Shown: one piece after another, positions 34,424 to 43,328 of the stretch
How positions within the stretch are numbered: the stretch's first letter is position 1
Layout of the letters: each line of letters opens with the position of its first letter
NCBI GenBank assembly: GCA_963698535.1
Contig: CAVORD010000001.1
Span: forward strand, 1,178,001 to 1,242,000
Source: CAVORD01 sp963698535
GTDB lineage: Bacteria > Bacteroidota > Bacteroidia > Bacteroidales > VadinHA17
Direction: 5' to 3'
DNA length: 64,000 nt
Made by a program: the position numbers and the translations under genes
The notes under the pieces: model-generated
What the model was told of the DNA's origin: nothing
The model's input: the letters and a program-made list of their open reading frames with translations, nothing else
The model's database searches: none

Positions 34424-36921
34424 ATGATGAAAAAGATAATTTTCATTCTGGCATTGGCAGTGATAGCCTCCGGCTCGGTCTTGATGCACAGAAGAAGAAA
34501 GAACCAGCAGCCCCGGCTGCAAAGAAGGAGACTAAATTCAGCTCCTCAACCTTCTCAGCCCTCTCATGGCGTGGCATTGGTCCTGCATGGGCATCGGGCA
34601 GGATAAGTGACTTTGCTGTTAACCCCTCCGACCATTCGGAGATCTATGTTGCTGTATCGTCGGGTAACATATGGAAAACCAATAATAACGGAGTAACATG
34701 GAAGCCAATCTTCGATAATTATGGCTCCTACTCTATTGGTTGTCTTACTATTGATCCCGATAACCATAATGTTATCTGGGCAGGTACAGGTGAGAATAAT
34801 CACCAGCGTGCTTTAGGCTATGGCGACGGTGTCTATAAGAGTGAAGATGGCGGAAAGAGCTGGAAGAACATGGGCCTCAAGGAGTCGAGACAGATAGGTA
34901 TGATAGCTATCGACCCAAGAAACAGTGACGTTGTTTATGTTGCTGCTGAAGGTTCAGCCTGGGGACCAGGTGGCGAAAGAGGCCTCTATAAAACCACCGA
35001 TGGTGGCAACACATGGACCAAAGTTCTGAACATAAGCGAGAACACAGGTATAAATAACGTCATACTCGACCCCCGCAATCCTGATGTGGTATATGCTACA
35101 TCGGAGCAGCGCAGACGCCATGTCTATACTAAGATAAGCGGAGGCCCTGAGAGTGCTGTTTACAAGTCGAAGGACGGTGGAAAAACCTTTGAGAAGATAA
35201 TGAAAGGATTACCCGGAGGTCATATTGGCGGAATGGGTATGGCTATCTCTCCCGTAAACCCCGATGTTCTTTACCTTATCGTTGAAGCAGCCGGTGAATC
35301 AAGCGGATTCTTCAGAAGTGAAAACCGCGGCGCCAGCTGGGAGAAAATGAGCTCATACAACGCCAGCGGACAGTACTACAACGAGATAGTATGCGACCCC
35401 GTTGATGTAAACAGGGTCTTCAGCATGGAAACTGTTTCACAGGTAACAACCGATGGTGGAAAGACATGGAGAGCAGTAGGCAATAATGAACGCCATGTCG
35501 ACGACCATGCCATGTGGATCGATCCTGCAAATACCAAACACTGGTATATAGGTGGTGACGGTGGTATCTATGAAACATTTGACGATGGTGCAAACTATAT
35601 TTTCAAGTCAAACTTCCCCGTTACTCAGTTCTACAGGGTGTTTGCCGATAATGCCTTCCCATTTTATAATGTATATGGCGGCACACAGGATAATAACTCC
35701 ATGGGTGGCCCATCAAGAAGCCTCAGACGCGACGGTGTTGTTAATGACGACTGGTATGTGACACAGGGTGGCGACGGCTTCTGGATAGCTGTTGATCCTG
35801 AAGATGAGAATATTATATATACCGAATCGCAGTATGGCAACGCTGCAAGACTGGACAAGAAAAGCGGAGAATCAGTTTCTATTAAGCCATGGCCTCCAAA
35901 AGGAGAGCAAACATACAGATGGAACTGGGACACTCCTCTTGTAATAAGCCATTTCAACAGAGAACATATCTATATGGCTGCCAACAAACTGTTTAAAAGC
36001 AAAGACAGAGGATCAAGCTGGGATGTAATTTCAGGCGATCTTACCAGGAATGAAGACCGCAACCAGTTCAAGGTGATGGACAAATACTGGAGCGCCGACG
36101 CTGTCGCCAAGGATGTCTCTACATCACTATGGGGAACACTGGTGTCATTCTCTGAATCTACACTCAAAGATGGCCTTATATATACCGGCTCCGATGATGG
36201 TGTTGTTGCTGTTACAACCGACGGCGGAAAAACATGGAATATGACCAAAACCTTCCCTGGTGTTCCTGAATACACTTATGTAAGCGACGTAATGGCCGAC
36301 AGGTTCAATGAGAATGTGGTTTATGCAACATTCAATAACCTTAAAAGCGACGACTTCAAACCTTATGTACTTAAGAGTAACGACCAGGGTAAAACATGGT
36401 CATCGATAAGCAGCAACCTGCCTGCCAATGGCTCTGTTCATACTATCGCTCAGGATTTCGTTAATCCGGATCTGTTGTTCGTTGGTACAGAATTCTCATT
36501 CTTCTTCTCCGTAGACGGAGGACAGGAGTGGATTCAGCTCAAAGGAGGATTACCGACAATACCGGTAAGGGATATAGCTATCCAGGAGCGTGAAAACGAT
36601 CTCGTAATTGCAACATTCGGTCGTGGATTCTACATTATTGATGACTACACCCCTCTTCGCCATTTCAATGAGAAGATCCAGGCCTCTGCAGGCTACATCT
36701 TCCCGGTAAAGGATGCACAGATGTATTCCGAGTCGAGAGGTTTCGACAATCAGGGATCAATGTACTATACTGCTCCTAACCCTGCTTTCGGTGCTACCTT
36801 CACATATTATGTAAAGGATGTGCCTAAGACAGATAAGGCTATCAGGACAGAAAAGGAGAAGGCTCTCTTTGAAAAGGGTGAAAGAATTCCGCAGCTTAAG
36901 CTGGAAAGATCAGGAAGATGA
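34424..36921 (+). CDS. BNR/VPS10-like beta-propeller protein, 5' and central part (frameshifted)
   Basis: Large exported protein with many sortilin/BNR-type blades (repeated S.DGGKTW or T.DGGNTW motifs, for example KSEDGGKSWKNMG, KTTDGGNTWTKV and TTDGGKTWRAVG), predicted to form one or two propellers. The signal peptide is at 34424 (MMKKIIFILALAVIASGSV). A missing T near 34481 shifts the frame, after which it is open in the frame ending at 36921. A second indel near 36899 separates the C-terminal part. Related proteins in Bacteroidota are annotated as glycosyl hydrolase or sialidase-like; no catalytic residues can be assigned here. Confidence 0.8.
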
Positions 36922-37702
36922 AGGCAAAGAGATTGCTCCTTACCTTATTTTCACCATTACCGATAAAGATGGAAATGTAGTTAAGAAACTATATAAATCG
37001 GCATCGAAAGGAACAGGCAGAATAACCTGGAATTTCAGGTACGACGGGTTCAATCCTGTAAACACAACCCAGAAATTCAACCCCCTGGGAAGGTCAGGCG
37101 ATGGTATTATGGCAATGCCGGGCGACTATAACGTTGCACTTAGCATGTATGCAAAGGGTGATGTTAAGCAACTGGCAGGACCGGTTAAATTTACCTGCAA
37201 ACCACTGGGTCTTTCAACATTCCCTGTAACCAATGAGGAGGCAAGGATGAAATGGCTTACAGAGGCAAGCGATTACGCCAGAACCGTATATGGTGCAGTA
37301 AGCTATGCCAACGACCTTTCAGGAAAGATAAACACGATAATGCAGGTACTGCATCAGACATCCAATTCTACTCCGGCAATGGTTGCTGAAGCCAACAGGA
37401 TAGCCAAAGATCTGGATGATATAATGTTCAAATTCAACGGACTGGAAGCCAAGGCAAGCTGGGAGGAGATACCTCCGCAGGATGTACCGCTCTCAAGACG
37501 TCTGAGCATTATGGCTTATGGAAGTTTCCGGTCAGCAGGCGACATATCACAGATAGCAAAAGAGCAGTTCGATATTATGAAGATCGAATTCCCTCCAATG
37601 CTGGAAAGAATAACCAAAGCAGGTGAAGATATCGCCAAACTGGAAAAGTCACTGGATGCCATAAAGGCACCATGGACACCGGGACGGATACCTAAGTTTT
37701 AA
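36902..37702 (+). CDS. BNR/VPS10-like protein, C-terminal part
   Basis: Continuation of the preceding gene after one surplus base in CTTAAGCTGG. It reads WKDQEDEGKEIAPYLIFTIT and KDGNVVKKLYKSASKGTGRI, a FlgD-like Ig domain common at the end of these proteins, followed by a helical region (SDYARTVYGAVSYANDL to IAKLEKSLDAIKAPWTPGR). There is no type IX sorting domain. Together the reconstructed protein has about 1090 residues. Confidence 0.78.
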   Translation, partial: WKDQEDEGKEIAPYLIFTITDKDGNVVKKLYKSASKGTGRITWNFRYDGFNPVNTTQKFNPLGRSGDGIMAMPGDYNVALSMYAKGDVKQLAGPVKFTCKPLGLSTFPVTNEEARMKWLTEASDYARTVYGAVSYANDLSGKINTIMQVLHQTSNSTPAMVAEANRIAKDLDDIMFKFNGLEAKASWEEIPPQDVPLSRRLSIMAYGSFRSAGDISQIAKEQFDIMKIEFPPMLERITKAGEDIAKLEKSLDAIKAPWTPGRIPKF

Positions 37703-37751
37703 TCCTTAATTGCAGAAGCTAAGCTAGACAGCAAGCTTCATTATAAACAAG

Positions 37752-37779
37752 TAGTGCGTAGTCTGATGACTACGCACTA
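37752..37779. terminator. Hairpin between convergent genes
   Basis: A 12-bp perfect stem (37752-37763 with 37768-37779) with a TGAT loop lies between the BNR gene and the convergent msr gene. The T-tract is poor, so it is a possible bidirectional terminator. Confidence 0.6.
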
Positions 37780-37821
37780 ACTATTTTATAGAAAATCTTC
37801 AATCTGATAATCTGATTAATC

Positions 37822-38106
37822 TTAAAATCTCTTCGTATAGCCATGGCAGTATGGCTGCTTACCTGAGTTGAAGTAATAGTCCTGGTGATAATCCTCTGCT
37901 TCATAGAACTCAGTGGCAAGAGTAAGACCGGTTGCTACCTTAAGTCCTTTTGATCTGAGTATATCCAGATATTTCATCGCAATACTCTTCTGATCGTTAT
38001 TGAGATAAAAGATCTCACTTCTGTATTGATTTCCAATATCCGGTCCCTGCCTGTCGACCTGTGTAGGATCGTGTATCTCAAGGAACAGCTTTAACCAGTT
38101 TCTCAT
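37822..38106 (-). CDS. MsrA domain, C-terminal part (frameshifted)
   Basis: End of the peptide methionine sulfoxide reductase gene. From about 38090 it reads LKLFLEIHDPTQVDRQGPDIG and NQYRSEIFYLN, the conserved second half of MsrA, and ends in PYCHGYTKRF. The first codons are out of the ancestral frame. Removing one G in AAAGCTG (minus strand, near 38090) fuses it to the preceding part as TYEKLVKLFLEIHD. Confidence 0.8.
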   Translation of the reverse strand: MRNWLKLFLEIHDPTQVDRQGPDIGNQYRSEIFYLNNDQKSIAMKYLDILRSKGLKVATGLTLATEFYEAEDYHQDYYFNSGKQPYCHGYTKRF

Positions 38107-38776
38107 ATGTTGTTTTTGAAGGGTCGTAAGTAACCTTCACCGCTTCAGCATGCCCTGTTCGTCCGGTTGTAACCTCCCTGTAGGCAGGATTTTTTACCGT
38201 ACCTCCTGTATAACCCGACACAACAGAGATAACACCTGGTTCCTGTTGCAGGAAGTACTCAACACCCCAGAAGCATCCTCCGGCAAAGATTGCAGTTCCG
38301 TATCTGCCTTCAGGAAGTATGGCAGGTACAAAATCTATTGATACAGAGTTAACGCAATGCCTGAGATCTTTCGAAGTAAAACCCTCTCCTGTAAATACAT
38401 GACCCAGGTGGCCGTTACAATTTGAGCATAATATTTCCGTACGTCTTCCATCAGCGTCTGTTACCCTTTTAATGCTACCGTCTATCTCATCATCAAAACT
38501 GGGCCATCCACACTGCGAATCGAACTTATCGGTGGAGTGAAAGAGAGCATTACCGCATTGCTTGCAGAGATATGTCCCTTTATCTTTATTATTGTTATAC
38601 TTTCCTGACCAGGGAAGCTCCGTTCCCTTGTTCTTTATAACCATTGACTCCTCGCCGGTAAGTATTTTGAATGCAGGAACCTCCTGCGAATTAATATTCT
38701 GTGTCATTAGCGTAAATAAAAATAGTGAAACAAATAAGAGAGCTTTTGCCGTTTTTTCTTTTATAATACTTTCCAT
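38078..38776 (-). CDS. Exported MsrB-MsrA methionine sulfoxide reductase, main part
   Basis: Bifunctional repair enzyme reducing both methionine sulfoxide epimers. The order is a signal peptide (about 10-31), then MsrB (about 36-155), then MsrA (from about 160). MsrB has the zinc pairs CKQCG and CSNCNGHLGH and the catalytic Cys in RHCVNSVSIDF. MsrA has the catalytic GGCFWGVEYF. The B-then-A order is the reverse of the common A-B fusion. The signal places it outside the cytoplasm, where it would protect envelope proteins. A one-base insertion ends this frame at 38078. Confidence 0.9.
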   Translation of the reverse strand: MESIIKEKTAKALLFVSLFLFTLMTQNINSQEVPAFKILTGEESMVIKNKGTELPWSGKYNNNKDKGTYLCKQCGNALFHSTDKFDSQCGWPSFDDEIDGSIKRVTDADGRRTEILCSNCNGHLGHVFTGEGFTSKDLRHCVNSVSIDFVPAILPEGRYGTAIFAGGCFWGVEYFLQQEPGVISVVSGYTGGTVKNPAYREVTTGRTGHAEAVKVTYDPSKTTYEKLVKAVP

Positions 38777-38996
38777 ATCTCTTTTTTAATATCAACTATT
38801 TAAACAATACATTACTGTAAATGTTTGTTTGTATATTGACAAAGTGTTATCATAAAGGGCAGAAAAAGGAAAAAAAGAGGCTCTTTTAATAATTGTACAC
38901 TAAAAAGATGACAAATAACACTTCAGTCATAATTTTGGCACACGGATTGTTTATATTGAATTATAAATTATTTTTGTAACAGATAATACTACTCGG

Positions 38997-39122
38997 ATGA
39001 AGAAACTGGCTCTAATATTTTTTGTTGCATTTGTTGCAGCTATCGCGCTTAGTTCATGTAACAAGGAGACTTGCCCGGCATATTCAAGCACACAGTCGGA
39101 AGTGGCTCAAAATAACGTCTGA
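38997..39122 (+). CDS. Very small CPAY-type lipoprotein
   Basis: 41 residues: a lipoprotein signal with lipobox (IALSSC) and a short mature part NKETCPAYSSTQSEVAQNNV. The CPAY motif recurs in tiny Bacteroidota lipoproteins. It precedes the next gene by 51 bases and a likely shared promoter. Function unknown. Confidence 0.65.
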   Translation: MKKLALIFFVAFVAAIALSSCNKETCPAYSSTQSEVAQNNV

Positions 39123-39173
39123 TCTTTTGTTGGGGACGGGGGTAACGCCCCTTTTAATTAAACCCATAGTATC

Positions 39174-39974
39174 ATGAAGAGACTGCTTACAATAGCGGTT
39201 TTAATCTTATTGGTTTCCGCCGTTACTTATGGCCAGGGAGAGTTAAATGAACAATCCAGGGTATATTACAGAAACGAGCGGACCTTTTCTTTGGCTCTTA
39301 ATTCAGATGGTTTTGGAGGAGGTTACCGTGAAGGGAAATGGATCGATCCAAGGAAAAAGACTCTTTATGAAATCGACTTTAATTTCCTGAAGCACCCCAA
39401 AGAGGTAAAGCTTTCTAACCCTTGGTATCAGACAACCGGCACCTTTGTTTTCGGCAAGCTTAACAGTGTTGCAACGATCAGAGGAGGTATGGGCATTCAG
39501 AGAGAAATTTTTCCAAAAAAGGACCTCGGAGGAATTGCAATTAATTACTTTGCCAGCGGCGGAATAACCATTGCTGCTTATAAGCCTATCTATTACCGTG
39601 TACTCTATCCAATTCCCGGCTCAGGATATTTTGAGATCAAAGAGGAGAAGTTTGAGGTCTCCATCCACCAGCCTGCGGATATCTATAGCAAGGCCTCCTT
39701 TACCAAAGGGTTTGATGAGATTAAGGTGCTTCCGGGAGCATACCTCAAGGGCGGATTCAGCTTTGAGTTCTCACGCAACGACAAGGTGCTTCATGCCGTA
39801 GAGCTGGGATCGGCTCTCAGTGTTTACCCTAAGAAAGTACCAATAATGGCCAGCGAGGATAACAGGGCACTGTTCCTCTCCCTTTTTGTTAGCTACCGCG
39901 TTGGAATCATAATAGATCCGCTTAACCCCACTTCTAACTCCATGCGCACTATTTTCATCAGGAAAAACCGCTAA
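39174..39974 (+). CDS. Predicted outer membrane protein of unknown function
   Basis: 266 residues with a signal peptide (ending VTYGQ) and many amphipathic strands (FSLALNSDGFGGGYREGKW, TLYEIDFNFLKHPKEV, GGFSFEFSRND, LFLSLFVSYRVGIII). It is probably a barrel lipoprotein partner of the CPAY protein upstream. It has no assignable family beyond a Bacteroidota-restricted barrel. Confidence 0.7.
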   Translation: MKRLLTIAVLILLVSAVTYGQGELNEQSRVYYRNERTFSLALNSDGFGGGYREGKWIDPRKKTLYEIDFNFLKHPKEVKLSNPWYQTTGTFVFGKLNSVATIRGGMGIQREIFPKKDLGGIAINYFASGGITIAAYKPIYYRVLYPIPGSGYFEIKEEKFEVSIHQPADIYSKASFTKGFDEIKVLPGAYLKGGFSFEFSRNDKVLHAVELGSALSVYPKKVPIMASEDNRALFLSLFVSYRVGIIIDPLNPTSNSMRTIFIRKNR

Positions 39975-40003
39975 AAGTCAGTAAATCCTACCTTTTTATT
40001 TCG

Positions 40004-40011
40004 TAAATTTG
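40004..40011 (+). promoter_or_regulatory. -7 box of gap
   Basis: TAAATTTG, 32 bases before the gap ATG, matches the TAnnTTTG consensus. No clear TTG is found at the -33 distance. Confidence 0.45.
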
Positions 40012-40043
40012 TCATTCCTTTAATTATTATAAATCACTTTAAT

Positions 40044-41048
40044 ATGGCTAAAATTAAACTAGGTATTAACGGCTTTGGAAGAATCGGCCGTAATGTCTTC
40101 AAGATCGCCCTTGAAAGACCAGAAATAGAGATAATAGGCGTAAATGATCTTACCGATACGAAGACCCTTGCTCACCTGCTGAAGTACGATTCCACACAGG
40201 GAAGGATGGAAGGAGTCTCCCACGATAATGAGAATATTATTATTAACGGAAAGAAAATAAAAGTTACTGCCGAAAGAAATCCTGCAGCTATTCCGTGGGC
40301 TGTTACACCCGATGTGGTTGTTGAATCAACAGGAGTATTCCGCTCGAAGGAGAGTCCTAAGGGTGGTTATGGCGACCATATAAAGAACGGTGCCAAGAAG
40401 GTTATCCTTTGTGTGCCTTCAAAAGATACTATCGACGCAATGATCGTTCTCGGAGTTAACGACCACGAACTCAAGCCCGAGCACCAGTGCGTTTCAAATG
40501 CTTCATGCACAACCAACTGCCTTGCCCCTGTTGCAAAGGTTCTGAATGATACTTTCGGAATAGAAAAAGGATATATGACCACCATTCACTCATATACCAA
40601 TGACCAGAGTATCCTTGACCTGCCACACTCAGACCTGAGAAGAGCAAGAGCTGCGGCCCTTTCTCAGATACCTACCACCACCGGAGCTGCTAAAGCAGTA
40701 GGAAAGGTAATACCTGAGCTGAAGGGTAAACTCGACGGGTTGTCAGTACGCGTACCTACAGCAACAGGATCACTGGTTGACCTTGTGGTGACCCTGAAAA
40801 GAGAGGTTACTGCTGAGGAGGTAAATGCTGCAATGAAGAAGGCTGCTGAAGGTCCTATGAAAGGCATCCTTGAGTATACAGAAGATGAAATAGTATCGGT
40901 CGATATCATACATAATCCTGCCTCTTCTATATTCGATGCCATGAGTACCATGGTTAACGGTAATATGATTAAGGTCCTTTCGTGGTACGATAACGAATGG
41001 GGTTACTCGTCAAGAGTGGTTGACCTTGTACCTAAGCTAATGAAGTAG
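40044..41048 (+). CDS. gap: Glyceraldehyde-3-phosphate dehydrogenase (type I)
   Basis: Cytosolic glycolytic enzyme oxidising glyceraldehyde-3-phosphate to 1,3-bisphosphoglycerate with NAD+. The 334-residue length is normal. The NAD-binding GINGFGRIGR starts at residue 8, the catalytic Cys lies in SNASCTTNCLAP (about 150-161), and the C-terminal SWYDNEWGYSSRVVDL closes the active site. It is a single gene bounded by a strong terminator. Confidence 0.97.
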   Translation: MAKIKLGINGFGRIGRNVFKIALERPEIEIIGVNDLTDTKTLAHLLKYDSTQGRMEGVSHDNENIIINGKKIKVTAERNPAAIPWAVTPDVVVESTGVFRSKESPKGGYGDHIKNGAKKVILCVPSKDTIDAMIVLGVNDHELKPEHQCVSNASCTTNCLAPVAKVLNDTFGIEKGYMTTIHSYTNDQSILDLPHSDLRRARAAALSQIPTTTGAAKAVGKVIPELKGKLDGLSVRVPTATGSLVDLVVTLKREVTAEEVNAAMKKAAEGPMKGILEYTEDEIVSVDIIHNPASSIFDAMSTMVNGNMIKVLSWYDNEWGYSSRVVDLVPKLMK

Positions 41049-41069
41049 ATTATGCGTTAAGCATAGTAA

Positions 41070-41120
41070 ATTATAAAGAGAAGGCCGCACGGTGATCCGT
41101 TGCGGCCTTCTCTTTATAAT
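41070..41120 (+). terminator. Strong rho-independent terminator after gap
   Basis: A perfect 20-bp stem (41070-41089 with 41101-41120) with an 11-base loop. Its A-rich 5' arm and T-rich 3' arm make it bidirectional. A second small CCCGG/CCGGG hairpin follows at 41124-41143. Confidence 0.92.
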
Positions 41121-41180
41121 TAGCCCGGGTTTGTTAAATCCGGGTAATAATATCTTTATTCGATATTCATTATTCTTCCA

Positions 41181-41558
41181 TCATATTACCATCTCTATTC
41201 GCATGGCTATCCCTGCGGCATCACGGTAATGCTCACCCAGTTCAAGCATTCCTTCGTCATCCTCCTCATACAGCCACTTGATACTTATATCCTTTCCGAT
41301 GGCCATAAAGCCTGTCATCTTCTGAAGTACGTTCAGCAGGTACTTAGAAGAACCACTGTTAATATACTCAAGGAAAATATCAACCTTTAAAAAGTTATTA
41401 TCCTTAAAGTAAACATCAAGCCATTCAAGAAGTCGAGTGTATACCTGTTCCGGATTTTCCGGAATCGACCTTCCGCTGATCTCCAGCTTCTGTGGTCCGG
41501 GAAAATAGAAAATACCCGGACAGTTCTTATGGTTTTCCTGTATAACTATTTTTTCCAT
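41181..41558 (-). CDS. SiaC-family regulatory phosphoprotein (DUF1987)
   Basis: 125 residues of the DUF1987/SiaC family: CPGIFYFPGPQKLEISGRSI at the N-terminus and FLEYINSGSSKYLLNVLQKM in the middle, which includes the phosphorylatable Ser/Thr region of SiaC. In Pseudomonas SiaC is phosphorylated by SiaB and dephosphorylated by SiaA to control a diguanylate cyclase. No siaA/siaB neighbours are present here, so the partner system is unknown. It lies 15 bases behind the permease gene. Confidence 0.8.
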   Translation of the reverse strand: MEKIVIQENHKNCPGIFYFPGPQKLEISGRSIPENPEQVYTRLLEWLDVYFKDNNFLKVDIFLEYINSGSSKYLLNVLQKMTGFMAIGKDISIKWLYEEDDEGMLELGEHYRDAAGIAMRIEMVI

Positions 41559-41573
41559 CTGAGGTAAATATTG

Positions 41574-42815
41574 TTATTCATACCTGAGTGCTTCAATGGG
41601 ATCGATAGCTGCCGCTCTTACTGCCGGGAAATAGCCCGACATTACACCAACGACAAAACATACAAATATTCCGGTCAGTACCCATACCCATGGGATCATA
41701 AAACTTGTTCCAAGGCTTAGCGCAAGAAGATTTCCGATACCTATGCCAAGCAAAATGCCAATAAGTCCTCCTAACTGGCCGATTATGATCGACTCAATGA
41801 GGAACTGGTTCTTAATGCTGGCCTTTTTAGCTCCAAGGGCCATCCTAACACCTATCTCCCTGGTCCTTTCAGTAACTGAAACCAGCATTATATTCATTAG
41901 CCCCACTGCTGCACCAAACAGTGTTATAATACCAATAAGCGTTGCAGCAAGGGTTACGTATTTAAGATTCTCCATCAGCAATGCAACAATGTTATCGCTT
42001 TTGGTAATGTTGAAATCCGACTCATCGGTAGGCGCCAGATTACGGATTATTCTCATCTGCCCTTCTGCCTGACTCGCCATTATTTCCATATTCTCATTGC
42101 TGAAAGGCATAACAGATATTGAAAATGTCATATTTGACCTTGAAAAATAGTTCCTGGCTGTTGTTACCGGAATAAAACAGACATTATCGCTCGAGAGGGC
42201 ACTTGCACCCTTTGTCTCCAGTACACCTATTATTCTAAGCCTCAATCCTGCAATGGTAACTATCTTATCTACCGGATCATCATCTCCGGGGAACAGGCTT
42301 CTTGCAATATCACTGCCGATAATGGTTACCAGCCTGTAGTTATCTACCTCATCGGATGTAATGTTTCTGCCCCTGCCTATCTGGTATCCGCCCACAGAGA
42401 TATAATTCTCATCTATACCGCTTACTGACACGTTAGGATTGGTCTCTTCTGAGCCGTATTTTACAGTCCCCAGCGACGTGGCATTATAAGATACCGACAC
42501 CCAGGCAGGTTCCTTGAAACTCTCCTTAAAGGCCATCGCCTCACGGAAAGATATCCTCGAATAGTTGCGTGTACGTGTTGAACTGTTACCTATCTGGATA
42601 TTCATGCCCCTGGAGGTGATGGAAAAGGAATTGGCACCCATCATCGAAAACTGATTGGTAATTGAACCCTTTATGGCATCGATGGCCGTGAGTATTCCAA
42701 CCAGTGCCATTATGCCAAAGGCAATGATACTCATCGTAAGTACCGCTCTAACCCTGTTTGATCTTATTGCCCGCCAGGAGATTCGCAGGTTTTCAAATAT
42801 TAATGTCAGCCTCAT
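41574..42815 (-). CDS. MacB/FtsX-type ABC transporter permease
   Basis: 413-residue inner-membrane permease: an N-terminal helix after RAIRSNRVRAVLTMSIIAFG, a large periplasmic MacB_PCD domain (about 45-265), and three C-terminal helices with the FtsX signature (TERTREIGVRMALGAKKASI). It ends with the typical PAVRAAAIDPIEALRYE. It belongs to the MacB/LolC class used for efflux or lipoprotein/cell-wall processes. The ATPase gene is not adjacent in the window. Confidence 0.92.
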   Translation of the reverse strand: MRLTLIFENLRISWRAIRSNRVRAVLTMSIIAFGIMALVGILTAIDAIKGSITNQFSMMGANSFSITSRGMNIQIGNSSTRTRNYSRISFREAMAFKESFKEPAWVSVSYNATSLGTVKYGSEETNPNVSVSGIDENYISVGGYQIGRGRNITSDEVDNYRLVTIIGSDIARSLFPGDDDPVDKIVTIAGLRLRIIGVLETKGASALSSDNVCFIPVTTARNYFSRSNMTFSISVMPFSNENMEIMASQAEGQMRIIRNLAPTDESDFNITKSDNIVALLMENLKYVTLAATLIGIITLFGAAVGLMNIMLVSVTERTREIGVRMALGAKKASIKNQFLIESIIIGQLGGLIGILLGIGIGNLLALSLGTSFMIPWVWVLTGIFVCFVVGVMSGYFPAVRAAAIDPIEALRYE

Positions 42816-42907
42816 GCCTAACCCTCACTATTAAATGGTATGACATAAAATTACAATAATTCCTTTAAAGGGGAATAATAAAAAAATATTAATTTAAATT
42901 AAATTAT

Positions 42908-42921
42908 TAGTTGTATAACTA
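42908..42921. promoter_or_regulatory. Palindromic operator upstream of blaI-like gene
   Basis: TAGTTGTATAACTA is a dyad 36 bases before the start of the BlaI-type repressor gene, with a related TAGTTATA half behind it (42929-42936). BlaI/MecI repressors bind TACA/TGTA-type dyads next to their own promoter, so this is a plausible autoregulatory site. Confidence 0.5.
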
Positions 42922-42956
42922 GATTTTTAGTTATACCTTGCATTAAAATTTATGAT

Positions 42957-43328
42957 ATGAGAGAACTTACAAAGGCTGAAGAACAGGTTATGCAAGTGCT
43001 ATGGGATATTGGCGAAGGGTTTGTAAAGGATTTACTGGTGAAATTCCCCGACCCGAAACCGGCATATAACACCGTTAGCACAATAGTACGAATACTTGAA
43101 GAAAAGGGGTTTATCGGTCATAAGGCTTACGGACGGACCCACCTTTACTTCCCCGTTGTGGCAAGAGAAGATTACTCGAAGGAGAGACTGGACGGATTGG
43201 TAAAAGACTATTTCGAGAATTCATTCAGCGAACTTGTCAGTTTTTTTGCCGAGAAGAAGGATATATCGGTTAAGGAGCTTGATGAACTATTGAGGTCAAT
43301 TGAAGAACTTAAGTCGAAGAGATCATGA
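42957..43328 (+). CDS. BlaI/MecI/CopY-family repressor
   Basis: A 123-residue winged-helix repressor: MRELTKAEEQVMQVLWDIGE and YNTVSTIVRILEEKGFIGHK form the DNA-binding domain and the C-terminal helices dimerise. Such repressors are inactivated by cleavage triggered by a BlaR1-type sensor protease, encoded next with a 4-base overlap. The regulated genes, other than this pair, are not visible. Confidence 0.93.
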   Translation: MRELTKAEEQVMQVLWDIGEGFVKDLLVKFPDPKPAYNTVSTIVRILEEKGFIGHKAYGRTHLYFPVVAREDYSKERLDGLVKDYFENSFSELVSFFAEKKDISVKELDELLRSIEELKSKRS

